A DNA stretch of 64,000 nt from Luteibaculum sp964627445 (GTDB lineage: Bacteria; Bacteroidota; Bacteroidia; Flavobacteriales_D; Luteibaculaceae). The position numbers and the translations under genes were made by a program. Positions 53,807-61,636 of the stretch are shown here, in pieces. How positions within the stretch are numbered: the first letter of the stretch is position 1; each line of letters begins with the position of its first letter. The DNA lies in contig CAZVJF010000004.1 in NCBI GenBank assembly GCA_964627445.1, forward strand, positions 242,872 through 306,871. Direction: 5' to 3'. The notes under the pieces are model-generated. The model had not been told where the DNA came from. It was given only the letters and a program-made list of their open reading frames with translations, and searched no databases.

Positions 53807-54808
53807 ATGATACGCTACCGCTACGAAAACCAAGTTGCTAGTCTCCTATTACGCAAGGAGTGTGTTGTAATTCCCAAAGTGGGAGGATTTTTGGTATACG
53901 CCATGCCAGCCTCCATAGACCCGGAGAACCAGCAAATTCTTCCTCCAGGGAAAAAATTGGTTTTTCATGCAGGACTTAATGACCTGAACCATGTATTAGC
54001 GCAAACCGTTGCCGACTATTATGGCATTCCTTTGGATAGCGCTAAAACCCTCGTAGACCAGGAAAGCGAAAAACTAGCGGAAGCACTCGAAGCTGGACGA
54101 CCTGTTTTCATTAAAGGAATAGGTATGCTAAAAGACGAGGGCAAGGGTATCGATTTTGAGCCTTGCCCTGCGCCCGAATCTATCGTGGCTACAGAAATGG
54201 GTTTGCAGGCAACAGCGCTTCCTCCGGCAATTGAAGAAAAAGCACTGGAACAAGAGGAAACACCAGTTATTAAAATAACACCTGCACAGCCCACCGCTAA
54301 AAGCAAAAACTGGCTAAAAATTGCCGCCTCCCTGGCATTGCCAATTGCATTGGGTGCCGGTTTTCTTTTTAAACAGCCCAACGGTTCTTTTTTATCGGAT
54401 CTGAGCATTTGGGGCAGCTACGGCAATCACACTTACGAAGTTCGCAAGGAGCTCCCCAGCAAGGTGGACACCCAAGGCGAAACGGTCTTTGTAGCAGAAG
54501 AAGAAATTAGTGGCGAGGGCATTGTAGCGGTTTCGCTAAGCACCCAACCCATTCCTGTAAAAATACAGCCCGAAGCAGCGCCTACGCATAAGTTCGAAAT
54601 CATCGGTGGTTGTTTCAAAGATCTTTCCAATGCCGATACCATGGTAGCGCGTTTCAAGAAAAGAGGCTACCCAGCCTTTATTTCGGCTTACCGCAACAAT
54701 CTGTATTACGTAAGCATTGGAAAGTACGAAGACCGCAGTGCAGTCAAAACCGCATTGCGTGCAGCTCGTAAAGACCTAGGCCTAGACCTTTGGTATATTG
54801 GGGTTTAG
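53807..54808 (+). CDS. HU-CCDC81-like and SPOR domain membrane protein
   Basis: 333 aa. The N-terminal 125 residues resemble the bacterial HU-CCDC81 domains (ENQVASLLLRKECVVIPKVG, then GGFLVYAMPASIDPEN and KLVFHAGLNDLNHVLA), then an acidic linker, one membrane span at about 170-188 (ASLALPIALGAGFLFK), and a SPOR domain at about 262-333 (KFEIIGGCFKDLSNADTM). SPOR domains bind denuded septal peptidoglycan. It may link nucleoid-like or cytoskeletal partners to the division site. The stop overlaps the convergent hemJ end by 4 nt. Confidence 0.85.
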   Translation: MIRYRYENQVASLLLRKECVVIPKVGGFLVYAMPASIDPENQQILPPGKKLVFHAGLNDLNHVLAQTVADYYGIPLDSAKTLVDQESEKLAEALEAGRPVFIKGIGMLKDEGKGIDFEPCPAPESIVATEMGLQATALPPAIEEKALEQEETPVIKITPAQPTAKSKNWLKIAASLALPIALGAGFLFKQPNGSFLSDLSIWGSYGNHTYEVRKELPSKVDTQGETVFVAEEEISGEGIVAVSLSTQPIPVKIQPEAAPTHKFEIIGGCFKDLSNADTMVARFKKRGYPAFISAYRNNLYYVSIGKYEDRSAVKTALRAARKDLGLDLWYIGV

Positions 54809-55356
54809 CCTTCCTCCGCTTCCTTTTTCTTTCTCCGTTTTTTGTAGAGCATAATGCTAATGGTAAGCAGCACCGCTATACCTAATATGCCTACCACACC
54901 CCAAATCCAATTGAGCAGGTTTTTGTAAACCACCACAAAAACAATGGCTATCAAAAGAATGGTGGCTATTTCGTTAATCAAACGGAAGCGCATGGAATTC
55001 CCCGGAAACTCATCGCGCTGAAATTTGCGATAAAAGCGACCTAGATTTAAGTGGTAGAGAAACAAAGCAAAAACAAAGGCCAACTTTAAATGCATCCAAG
55101 GCATCTTTAAATAGGCGGGACTCGATACCAGCATAGCAATCCCAAAACCCAAAGTAAGGATACAGGAAGGCCAAGTAATAATATACCACAACCGGTTCTC
55201 CATTATTTTAAACTGCTTAATAAGGATATCGCGCGCTGGATTGTCTTTTTTAGACGCCTCCGAATGGTACACAAACAGCCGTGGCATATAGAACAAACCG
55301 GCAAACCAGGCTACCATAAAAACCAAATGCAACGCTTTAAATGCAGTGAAATCCAT
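54805..55356 (-). CDS. hemJ: Protoporphyrinogen IX oxidase, HemJ/CopD family
   Basis: 183-aa membrane protein. N-terminus FTAFKALHLVFMVAWFAGLFYMPRLFVYH is the HemJ form (His10-like and the PRLF motif); WMHLKLAFVFALFLYHLNLGRF contains the conserved Lys. About four or five spans, then a basic tail (KKRRKKKEAEE). Probable oxygen-independent oxidation of protoporphyrinogen in haem synthesis. HemJ is inferred; a plain CopD-family call is safer. Confidence 0.78.
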   Translation of the reverse strand: MDFTAFKALHLVFMVAWFAGLFYMPRLFVYHSEASKKDNPARDILIKQFKIMENRLWYIITWPSCILTLGFGIAMLVSSPAYLKMPWMHLKLAFVFALFLYHLNLGRFYRKFQRDEFPGNSMRFRLINEIATILLIAIVFVVVYKNLLNWIWGVVGILGIAVLLTISIMLYKKRRKKKEAEEG

Positions 55357-55366
55357 ATAAAAAGGG

Positions 55367-55374
55367 GTATTTTT
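55367..55374 (+). promoter_or_regulatory. -7 element TATTTTTG upstream of the acyl-CoA thioesterase
   Basis: TATTTTTG matches TAnnTTTG and is 17 nt before the TTG start at 55392. No strong -33 visible. Confidence 0.4.
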
Positions 55375-55391
55375 GCTGGAAAATTACGCTT

Positions 55392-55925
55392 TTGAAGAAG
55401 AAAGTTTTAGCCAAAGACACATTAGTTACCACCTCCAAGATTGTTTTACCCAACGACACCAACACCTTGGGTAACCTTTTTGGTGGCGAGTTGTTGGCCT
55501 GGATGGACAATTGTGCCGCCATTGCTGCAGGTAGATTTTGTGGTCGTGTAGTAGTAACCGCTTCGGTAGGTAACGTAACCTTTAACCACCCCATAAAGTT
55601 AGCCGATGTGGTAACTTTAGAAGCTAAGGTATCCCGCGCCTTTAGCTCCTCCATGGAAATTTTTATTGATGTTTTTACCGATGTTGCCGGCAAGGAAGAC
55701 CGAAAACTCTGTGCAACAGGTATTTATAATTTCGTAGCCGTAGACCAGTACGGTTCTACCATAGAAGTTCCCAAATTAATACCGGAAACCGAGCGCGAAA
55801 AAGAGCGTTACGAAGCCGCTCTCCGTAGGAAACAGCTGAGCCTCATCCTGGGTGGTAAAATGAAACCCGATGAAGCTACCGAGCTCAAAGCCTTGTTTTT
55901 TCCTGAGGAAATGAAAAAAAAGTAA
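55392..55925 (+). CDS. Acyl-CoA thioesterase (YciA/hotdog family)
   Basis: 177 aa with TTG start at 55392 (no ATG near). Hotdog motifs: LPNDTNTLGNLFGGELLAWMDN (active-site Asn/Asp region) and ASVGNVTFNHPIKLADVV. C-terminus is lysine-rich (FPEEMKKK). Hydrolyses acyl-CoA; chain length unknown. Divergent from hemJ and convergent with the glycosyltransferase. Confidence 0.85.
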   Translation: MKKKVLAKDTLVTTSKIVLPNDTNTLGNLFGGELLAWMDNCAAIAAGRFCGRVVVTASVGNVTFNHPIKLADVVTLEAKVSRAFSSSMEIFIDVFTDVAGKEDRKLCATGIYNFVAVDQYGSTIEVPKLIPETEREKERYEAALRRKQLSLILGGKMKPDEATELKALFFPEEMKKK

Positions 55926-55926
55926 C

Positions 55927-56901
55927 CTAGCTTTCATTGACAAAACGGGCTATGGAACCGCTTTGCTGATCTAACATACATTTAAAGTGTCCTTTGGGGC
56001 ACTTTTTTTTGCCAATTTTAGAGCAAGGTCTACACGACAAATTTTTAACCTCAAAGTTTTTATGATTGGGATTTTCAAAAGGAAACATGCCCAATTGCGG
56101 AACTGTGTTGCCCCAAAGCACGGCGGTGCGCTTTTTAAAGGCTGCAGCCACATGCATCAGGCCCGTGTCTGAGGTAATAACCGCCTCAGCAGTTTTAATG
56201 GCTAACGCGCTTTGAAAAAAACTTATTTCTCCGGCCCAATTAAAAACAGGAACGGCACATTTTTTAACCAACTGTTGCGCCTTCTCTCGCTCATCTTTTC
56301 CCCCCAAGAACACAACCGGATGCTTTAATTTGGGGATAATCTCCAAGAGCTTTTCTTCGGGTATTTGTTTGGTAGCATGAGCAGCACCCAGCACTACCGC
56401 CACAAATTTCTGTGGTGCCATTACAGGCAATTGGGTGTCGGCTGGAAAAAAGAAATCCAGGCCGCCCCCATCGTAGGATATCCCAACCTTTTTCAACTCC
56501 TTGAAATAGCGATCAACCAGGTGTTTTTTCGGTAAAAGGTCTACCTTGAAGTTTACCAGCAACCACTTCTGCCAGTTAACCTTATTAAAGGAAATGGTTT
56601 TAGCCACAATCCGATTTTTTACCGTGGCCGAGCGCAAATTCTTATGCAAATCCACCACCCAATCAAAGGAGGCCGCTTTGATGGAGTCCCAATCTTTCTG
56701 TACATCTTCCCAGTGCCAAACCTTTGTAATATGTGGATTGGCCTGAACCAAAAAACCAAAGCTTTCTTTGGTTAGAAAATGAATTTCGGCTTCGGGAAAA
56801 TTTTGTTTTAAACAGCGTACCACAGGAGTGGTGAGTACAATATCTCCGATAGAGCTAAACCGGATTACCAGAATTTTATGTGGTGTCTTTACTCTTGGCA
56901 T
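55927..56901 (-). CDS. Glycosyltransferase family 9 (heptosyltransferase-like)
   Basis: 324 aa. KILVIRFSSIGDIVLTTPVV is the ADP-heptose:LPS heptosyltransferase start, and ITSDTGLMHVAAAFKKRTAVLWG is the donor-site motif. A cysteine cluster at the C-terminus (CRPCSKIGKKKCPKGHFKCM) is typical of this subgroup and may hold a metal. Likely acts in LPS core or another surface glycan. Divergent from tatD, whose promoter lies between. Confidence 0.9.
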   Translation of the reverse strand: MPRVKTPHKILVIRFSSIGDIVLTTPVVRCLKQNFPEAEIHFLTKESFGFLVQANPHITKVWHWEDVQKDWDSIKAASFDWVVDLHKNLRSATVKNRIVAKTISFNKVNWQKWLLVNFKVDLLPKKHLVDRYFKELKKVGISYDGGGLDFFFPADTQLPVMAPQKFVAVVLGAAHATKQIPEEKLLEIIPKLKHPVVFLGGKDEREKAQQLVKKCAVPVFNWAGEISFFQSALAIKTAEAVITSDTGLMHVAAAFKKRTAVLWGNTVPQLGMFPFENPNHKNFEVKNLSCRPCSKIGKKKCPKGHFKCMLDQQSGSIARFVNES

Positions 56902-56923
56902 TGCAGCGCAATATATACCTTTG
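56895..56923 (+). promoter_or_regulatory. Promoter of tatD (TTG-N18-TACCTTTG)
   Basis: TTG at 56895-56897, 18-nt spacer, TACCTTTG at 56916-56923, then ATCC and ATG 56928. The only member of the TACCTTTG-N4-ATG group with a good -33. Confidence 0.6.
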
Positions 56924-56927
56924 ATCC

Positions 56928-57716
56928 ATGACCTTTATAGATAGCCACTGCCATTTATATGCCGATGCTTTTGATGAAGACAGGGAAGCGGTACTCACCC
57001 AAGCCCAAGAACTTGGAGTTCAGCACATTATCCTGCCTAACATAGATTTAGAATCTGTTGATGGTATGCATGCGCTTGCCAAAAATTTTCCGCAGCAATG
57101 CTGGGCCATGATGGGTTTGCATCCCTGTTCGGTAACTGCAGCGGTAACCGAACAACTCGCGGAGATAAAACACCAATGGAAAGAAAACGCCAACTTGTAT
57201 GTAGGCGTAGGCGAAATTGGTATAGACCTATACTGGGATAAAAGCTTATTGGAGCAACAGAAAATAGCGTTTATGACCCAATGCCAATGGGCAGCCGAGT
57301 GGAACATGCCCGTTGCGATACACGTGCGCGATTCTTTTGATGAAGTATTTGCTTGTTTGGATGCGCTGGCCCTACCGAACCTCACAGGAATATTTCATTG
57401 CTTTACTGGCAACGCACAACAAGCCCAAAAAGCGCTGAGTTACCCAGGCTTTTTCTTGGGTATTGGCGGTGTAGTAACCTTTAAAAACACCCACCTGCGC
57501 GATACACTAAAAGCGCATGTGCCCTTGGATCGCCTGGTGGTGGAGACCGATAGCCCCTATCTAGCACCCCACCCAAACCGCGGTAAGCGCAACTCACCCG
57601 CATACATCCCTTTGGTGGGCGAAACACTGGCTCAGGTTTATGATACCGCTTTGCAAGAAGTAGCTCGGCAAACCACGGCCAATTGTAAAACTCTTTTTCC
57701 CCAACTAACCGTATGA
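56928..57716 (+). CDS. TatD-family metal-dependent hydrolase
   Basis: 262-aa TIM-barrel nuclease-type protein. HxH pair in IDSHCHLYADAF, GEIGIDLYWDKS, AIHVRDSFDE, FHCFTGNAQQA and VETDSPYLAPHPNRGKRN are all TatD motifs including the final Asp. Known TatD proteins have 3'-5' exonuclease or D-aminoacyl-tRNA activity. Overlaps ansA by 4 nt (ATGA). Confidence 0.92.
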   Translation: MTFIDSHCHLYADAFDEDREAVLTQAQELGVQHIILPNIDLESVDGMHALAKNFPQQCWAMMGLHPCSVTAAVTEQLAEIKHQWKENANLYVGVGEIGIDLYWDKSLLEQQKIAFMTQCQWAAEWNMPVAIHVRDSFDEVFACLDALALPNLTGIFHCFTGNAQQAQKALSYPGFFLGIGGVVTFKNTHLRDTLKAHVPLDRLVVETDSPYLAPHPNRGKRNSPAYIPLVGETLAQVYDTALQEVARQTTANCKTLFPQLTV

Positions 57717-58744
57717 GCGCAAACATAGCCCTACTTTACACTGGAGGTACTATTGGAATGGCCGAGGATCCTACCAGTAAAATGTTGGTCCCCCTAGATT
57801 TTGAGCACCTAAATACCCAAATACCAGAGCTCGATAAATTAAATGTTTCCATTACGGTTTTCCAGATGTGGGAACCCTTAGACTCTTCGGATGTACAACC
57901 CAAACATTGGTTAGAATTGGCGCAGAAAATAGCCGCTGAGTACGACAACTACGATGGATTTGTAATACTCCACGGTACCGATACCATGGCCTATACGGCT
58001 TCAGCGCTCAGTTTTCTTTTTCAAAATCTTTCGAAACCCATTGTACTCACCGGATCGCAGTTGCCCATTGGAGTGTTGCGTACGGATGGTAAAGAGAACT
58101 TAATCTCGGCTATAGAGATTGCGGCAGCTACTAAGGAAGGATCCCCGATGGTTCCCGAAGTCTGTATCTATTTTGAATACAAACTGCTGCGTGGCAACCG
58201 CAGCAAGAAAGTAAGCACCGAGCATTTCGATGCCTTTAAATCGCCCAATTATCCTGCTCTGGCCGAGGCCGGGGTGCACATACAATACAAGGAGCAATAC
58301 ATTAGCAGAGATCACTTTGGAACCTTCGGCAGCCGCAACCAGCTTTCCGAACGCGTTATGGGCTTAAAACTGTTTCCAGGGTTCGATGCCAATATTATCC
58401 GCACTTTAAACGACTCCAACCAATACGATGCCCTTATTTTGCAGGGTTTTGGGGCGGGCAATGTAGGAACCAGCCATGCGCTGCACAAGGAATTAGAGCG
58501 GTGGACGCAATCAGGAAAAATACTGGCCATCGGTAGCCAATGTGTGTACGGATCCATTTATCTCAACGCATATGCAAGCAGCGCTAACCTAGCAGACATG
58601 GGCGCTGTAGACACTCATGACCAAACCTTTGAGAGCAGCATTTGCAAGATGATGGTGAGTTTGGGCAACAGTGCTACCCTATCGGAAGCCCGGAATAAAT
58701 TTGCTGGAAATTGGGCTGGAGAACACTCGGCTTCCACAGCTTAA
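57713..58744 (+). CDS. ansA: Type I L-asparaginase
   Basis: 343-aa cytoplasmic asparaginase. TGGTIGMAEDPTSKML (first catalytic Thr) and ILHGTDTMAYTASALSF (second Thr with Asp) are the two active-site motifs. No signal peptide, which fits type I. Starts 4 nt inside tatD. Confidence 0.93.
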   Translation: MSANIALLYTGGTIGMAEDPTSKMLVPLDFEHLNTQIPELDKLNVSITVFQMWEPLDSSDVQPKHWLELAQKIAAEYDNYDGFVILHGTDTMAYTASALSFLFQNLSKPIVLTGSQLPIGVLRTDGKENLISAIEIAAATKEGSPMVPEVCIYFEYKLLRGNRSKKVSTEHFDAFKSPNYPALAEAGVHIQYKEQYISRDHFGTFGSRNQLSERVMGLKLFPGFDANIIRTLNDSNQYDALILQGFGAGNVGTSHALHKELERWTQSGKILAIGSQCVYGSIYLNAYASSANLADMGAVDTHDQTFESSICKMMVSLGNSATLSEARNKFAGNWAGEHSASTA

Positions 58745-58852
58745 ATCCCTTGAATTTGCTAGCAAAAAGATGAAAATGACCGCTTGTATAGCCTTTGAAT
58801 ATTTTTGTATTTTGCACCGCTCAAAGAACGTTCTTTTAACTCGAAATCAACT

Positions 58853-58943
58853 GGAGAGGTGGCCGAGTGGTCGAAGGCGCACGCCTGGAAAGTGTGTATA
58901 CCTCTAAAGGGTATCGAGGGTTCGAATCCCTCTCTCTCCGCCA
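58853..58943 (+). tRNA. tRNA-Ser (anticodon GGA), with encoded CCA
   Basis: Acceptor GGAGAGG pairs with TCTCTCC with one G-T pair; T arm GAGGG-TTCGAAT-CCCTC; anticodon loop CTGGAAA with GGA, reading UCC. A long variable arm (GTGTGTATACCTCTAAAGGGTATC region) marks it as serine. The tRNA proper is 58853-58940, and CCA is 58941-58943. Putative promoter boxes (TATTTTTG at 58800) lie upstream, but the pair is not clear. Confidence 0.95.
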
Positions 58944-58990
58944 TTTAAATAAAAACAAAAAAGCAAACAAGTAAACCCAACTAACTGGTT

Positions 58991-59851
58991 ATGAAAAAGT
59001 TACTTTCAGTTCTGGCTCTCAGCGCCATGACCTTATTCGGAACTTCGGTAGTCTATGCACAAGAAGGCAATACCGAGATGGCTGACGAAGCTGCAATGAA
59101 CGACACACAAGACTCTACCATGGAGGAAGCCGCCATGGAAGAAGAACCTGTAGCGGAAGAGCCTGCTGTAGAGGTAGCCGAAGAAGTGGCCGAGCCACAA
59201 GAAAAAACTACGGGTATCCACCAAGTACTTAAAGAGAAGTTTATTGAAGGTGGTCCTGGTTTTATGGCTATTGTATTGGTGTGTTTAATTTTAGGTCTTG
59301 CGATCTGTATTGAGCGTATCATTTACTTAAACATGTCTACCACCAACACCGAAAAGCTTCTTAACGATATCGAGAGCGCTTTGAACAGCGGTGGAGTTGA
59401 GGCTGCTAAAGAAGTGTGCAGAAGCACCAAAGGGCCCATCGCAAGCATTTTCTACCAAGGACTTTCTCGCTCTGATGAAGGAGTTGAAATGGTAGAAAAG
59501 TCTGTGATCGCATACGGTGGTGTTCAAATGGGTCTTTTAGAGAAGGGTGTTTCTTGGATCCAATTGTTTATTGCACTTGCACCAATGCTTGGTTTCATGG
59601 GTACAGTAATTGGTATGATTGGGGCCTTTGATGCGATTGCTGCTGAGAACAACATCTCTCCTGCGATTGTGGCCGATGGTATTAAGGTGGCACTTTTGAC
59701 CACAGTATTCGGTCTTATCGTGGCCATTATCCTTCAAATTTTCTACAACTACATTGTAGCCAAAGTAGATAGCATTGTAAACAACATGGAAGATGCTTCT
59801 ATTTCTTTAGTAGACATCTTGGTGAAGCACGAGCTAACCGCTAAAAAATAA
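58991..59851 (+). CDS. MotA/TolQ/ExbB proton-channel protein with acidic N-terminus
   Basis: 286 aa. Signal peptide 1-23 (LLSVLALSAMTLFGTSVVYA before QEGNT), then an unusually acidic stretch of about 55 residues rich in Glu/Ala. Then the usual three-span channel: PGFMAIVLVCLILGLAICIE; LFIALAPMLGFMGTVIGMIGAFD containing the TolQ/ExbB loop; and VALLTTVFGLIVAIILQIFYNYIVA. It would use proton flow to drive partner ExbD-like proteins. First gene of a four-gene operon with gaps of 5, 5 and 8 nt. Confidence 0.9.
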   Translation: MKKLLSVLALSAMTLFGTSVVYAQEGNTEMADEAAMNDTQDSTMEEAAMEEEPVAEEPAVEVAEEVAEPQEKTTGIHQVLKEKFIEGGPGFMAIVLVCLILGLAICIERIIYLNMSTTNTEKLLNDIESALNSGGVEAAKEVCRSTKGPIASIFYQGLSRSDEGVEMVEKSVIAYGGVQMGLLEKGVSWIQLFIALAPMLGFMGTVIGMIGAFDAIAAENNISPAIVADGIKVALLTTVFGLIVAIILQIFYNYIVAKVDSIVNNMEDASISLVDILVKHELTAKK

Positions 59852-59856
59852 GCAAC

Positions 59857-60273
59857 ATGCAAGAGAACAACACATTAAACCTCGTACTAAACATCACTAA
59901 AATCGGGATCATTGCCATTGGCATTGTTCTGGTTTTGATGATCTTGTTTGGTAACGATGGAATGGTTGGATCTGCACTTACCTTAACCTACATTGCACTA
60001 GCTACAGCAGGTGTAGCCGCACTGGGTTTTGGTATTTACTTGTTCATTTCCAACATAAAGAACAACAAGAAAGGATTAATTTCATTGGTAGTTTTTGCAG
60101 CTATTATTTTGATAGCCTACGCGACTGCCTCATCAGAAATTCCCGCCATTAAGCAATCTGTAACGGAAGGTACCGTTAAGATGGTAGGCGGAGGATTGGG
60201 TGCGTTTTACGTGCTTTTGATAGGTGCTGTAGGATCAATAGTGTTCGCAGAAGTATCCAAAATAATTAAATAA
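59857..60273 (+). CDS. Four-span membrane protein of the ExbB/ExbD operon
   Basis: 138 aa with four hydrophobic segments (IGIIAIGIVLVLMILFG, LTYIALATAGVAALGFGIYLF, LISLVVFAAIILIAYATA, GGGLGAFYVLLIGAVGSIVFA). Located between the TolQ-like and ExbD-like genes in the operon. I do not recognise a named family; related proteins in this operon seem to occur in other Bacteroidota. Role unknown. Confidence 0.75.
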   Translation: MQENNTLNLVLNITKIGIIAIGIVLVLMILFGNDGMVGSALTLTYIALATAGVAALGFGIYLFISNIKNNKKGLISLVVFAAIILIAYATASSEIPAIKQSVTEGTVKMVGGGLGAFYVLLIGAVGSIVFAEVSKIIK

Positions 60274-60278
60274 GACCT

Positions 60279-60995
60279 ATGTCAAGAAGATCAAGAGAAA
60301 ACCCAGAAATTAATGCCGGCTCCATGGCCGACATCGCGTTTCTACTGTTGATTTTCTTTTTGGTAACCACCACCATGGACCAGGATACAGGTATTTTGCG
60401 CCTGCTTCCGCCACCGTTGGATGAACTTCCTGAAGATCCACCGATTGTAAAGGAAAAAAACGTTTATGAGGTGCTTGTAAACGCCAACGACCAACTTCTT
60501 GTTGAAGGAGATTTCATGGATATTTCGGAGCTTAAAGATGGGGCTATAGAGTTCTTGACTAACCCCACCAACAGTCCCGATTTACCTGAAAAGGTATTGA
60601 TTACCAAATCGAAATGTGAGCAGCAAATAGCCCAACTTAAGTCTTTCATAGCCCAGCAGCCCGACCGGGATGATTTGGAGAAAGATCTAGAGAAATGGGA
60701 AAAGAAGCTCAACACGGTACAGCTTATTGGAGAATATCGGGAGTTGCCCGGTTCTGCTATTATTTCTTTGCAGAACGACAACGGTACGACCTACGATATG
60801 TACATCCAAGTGCAAAACGAACTGCAAAGTGCGGTGAACCAATTGAGAGACGAATTGTCGATCGAAAATTTTGGGAAACCGTACAGCGAGTTAGATGCTA
60901 ACAAAGGTGAAGAGGAAAAGGCTAAAATTTTAGCCATACGCCAGGTTTTTCCACAGCGTATTTCCGAAGCTGAGCCTAAAGACACCGGAAACTAA
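60279..60995 (+). CDS. ExbD/TolR-like protein, long form
   Basis: 238 aa. GSMADIAFLLLIFFLVTTTM holds the membrane span with the proton-carrying Asp (ADIA). The periplasmic part is longer than the usual 140-150 aa, with a Gln/Lys-rich alpha-helical insert (CEQQIAQLKSFIAQQPDRD through LEKWEKKLN, residues about 105-145). Partner of the TolQ-like protein. Confidence 0.88.
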   Translation: MSRRSRENPEINAGSMADIAFLLLIFFLVTTTMDQDTGILRLLPPPLDELPEDPPIVKEKNVYEVLVNANDQLLVEGDFMDISELKDGAIEFLTNPTNSPDLPEKVLITKSKCEQQIAQLKSFIAQQPDRDDLEKDLEKWEKKLNTVQLIGEYRELPGSAIISLQNDNGTTYDMYIQVQNELQSAVNQLRDELSIENFGKPYSELDANKGEEEKAKILAIRQVFPQRISEAEPKDTGN

Positions 60996-61003
60996 GAACT
61001 GCT

Positions 61004-61468
61004 ATGTCTAAGTTTAGAAAGAAAGGATCAAAAGGCCAACCGGCTATATCTACCGCTTCGCTACCCGATATCGTATTTATGTTACTGTTCTTTTTTATGG
61101 TAACAACCGTAATGCGTGAGGTAGAGCTTAAGGTGAAGGTGGACAAGCCACAGGCCTCCGAAATCGACCGTTTGGAGAATAAGGCTTTGGTAGACTATAT
61201 CTACATTGGCCCACCCAACGACAAACGCTACGGTACCGAACCTAGAATTCAGTTAAACGATGTTTTTGCTGACGTAAGTGATGTTGGACTTTTTATAGAA
61301 GACAACAGAGCACAACGCGATGAGCAAGAGGTTCCTTTAATTACCACCTCCATGAAAGTGGATAAGGAAACCCGAATGAAAATCGTTACCGATGTAAAGC
61401 AAGCATTGCGTGATGTACAGGCGCTAAAGCTCAACTACTCTACACACGAGCGCGCTCGTACCAAGTAG
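61004..61468 (+). CDS. ExbD/TolR-like protein, short form
   Basis: 154 aa. STASLPDIVFMLLFFFMVTT holds the span with the conserved Asp (PDIV). The second ExbD in the operon. Two different ExbD copies may form a heteromer with one channel. Ends just before a strong terminator. Confidence 0.9.
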   Translation: MSKFRKKGSKGQPAISTASLPDIVFMLLFFFMVTTVMREVELKVKVDKPQASEIDRLENKALVDYIYIGPPNDKRYGTEPRIQLNDVFADVSDVGLFIEDNRAQRDEQEVPLITTSMKVDKETRMKIVTDVKQALRDVQALKLNYSTHERARTK

Positions 61469-61491
61469 TCTTAACCCCCATTAGAATGACC

Positions 61492-61523
61492 AAAACCCCG
61501 ACTTCAAAAGTCGGGGTTTTTTT
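61492..61523 (+). terminator. Terminator of the ExbB/ExbD operon
   Basis: AAAACCCCGACTT-CAA-AAGTCGGGGTTTTTTT: 13-bp stem with T-run. Confidence 0.92.
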
Positions 61524-61608
61524 ATGGCTAAGAATTCAGGATTACAAATATTAGATTATCCTTTTCCTAACATTAAAGTTTCATTGTAGTCTCATAAGTT
61601 AGAAACCT

Positions 61609-61616
61609 TAACTTTG
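61609..61616 (+). promoter_or_regulatory. -7 element TAACTTTG of the last gene
   Basis: Matches TAnnTTTG, 20 nt before ATG 61637. A TTG at 61584-61586 is 22 nt upstream of it, slightly long for a -33 spacing. Confidence 0.5.
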
Positions 61617-61636
61617 CTTACTCCATTCTATATACC

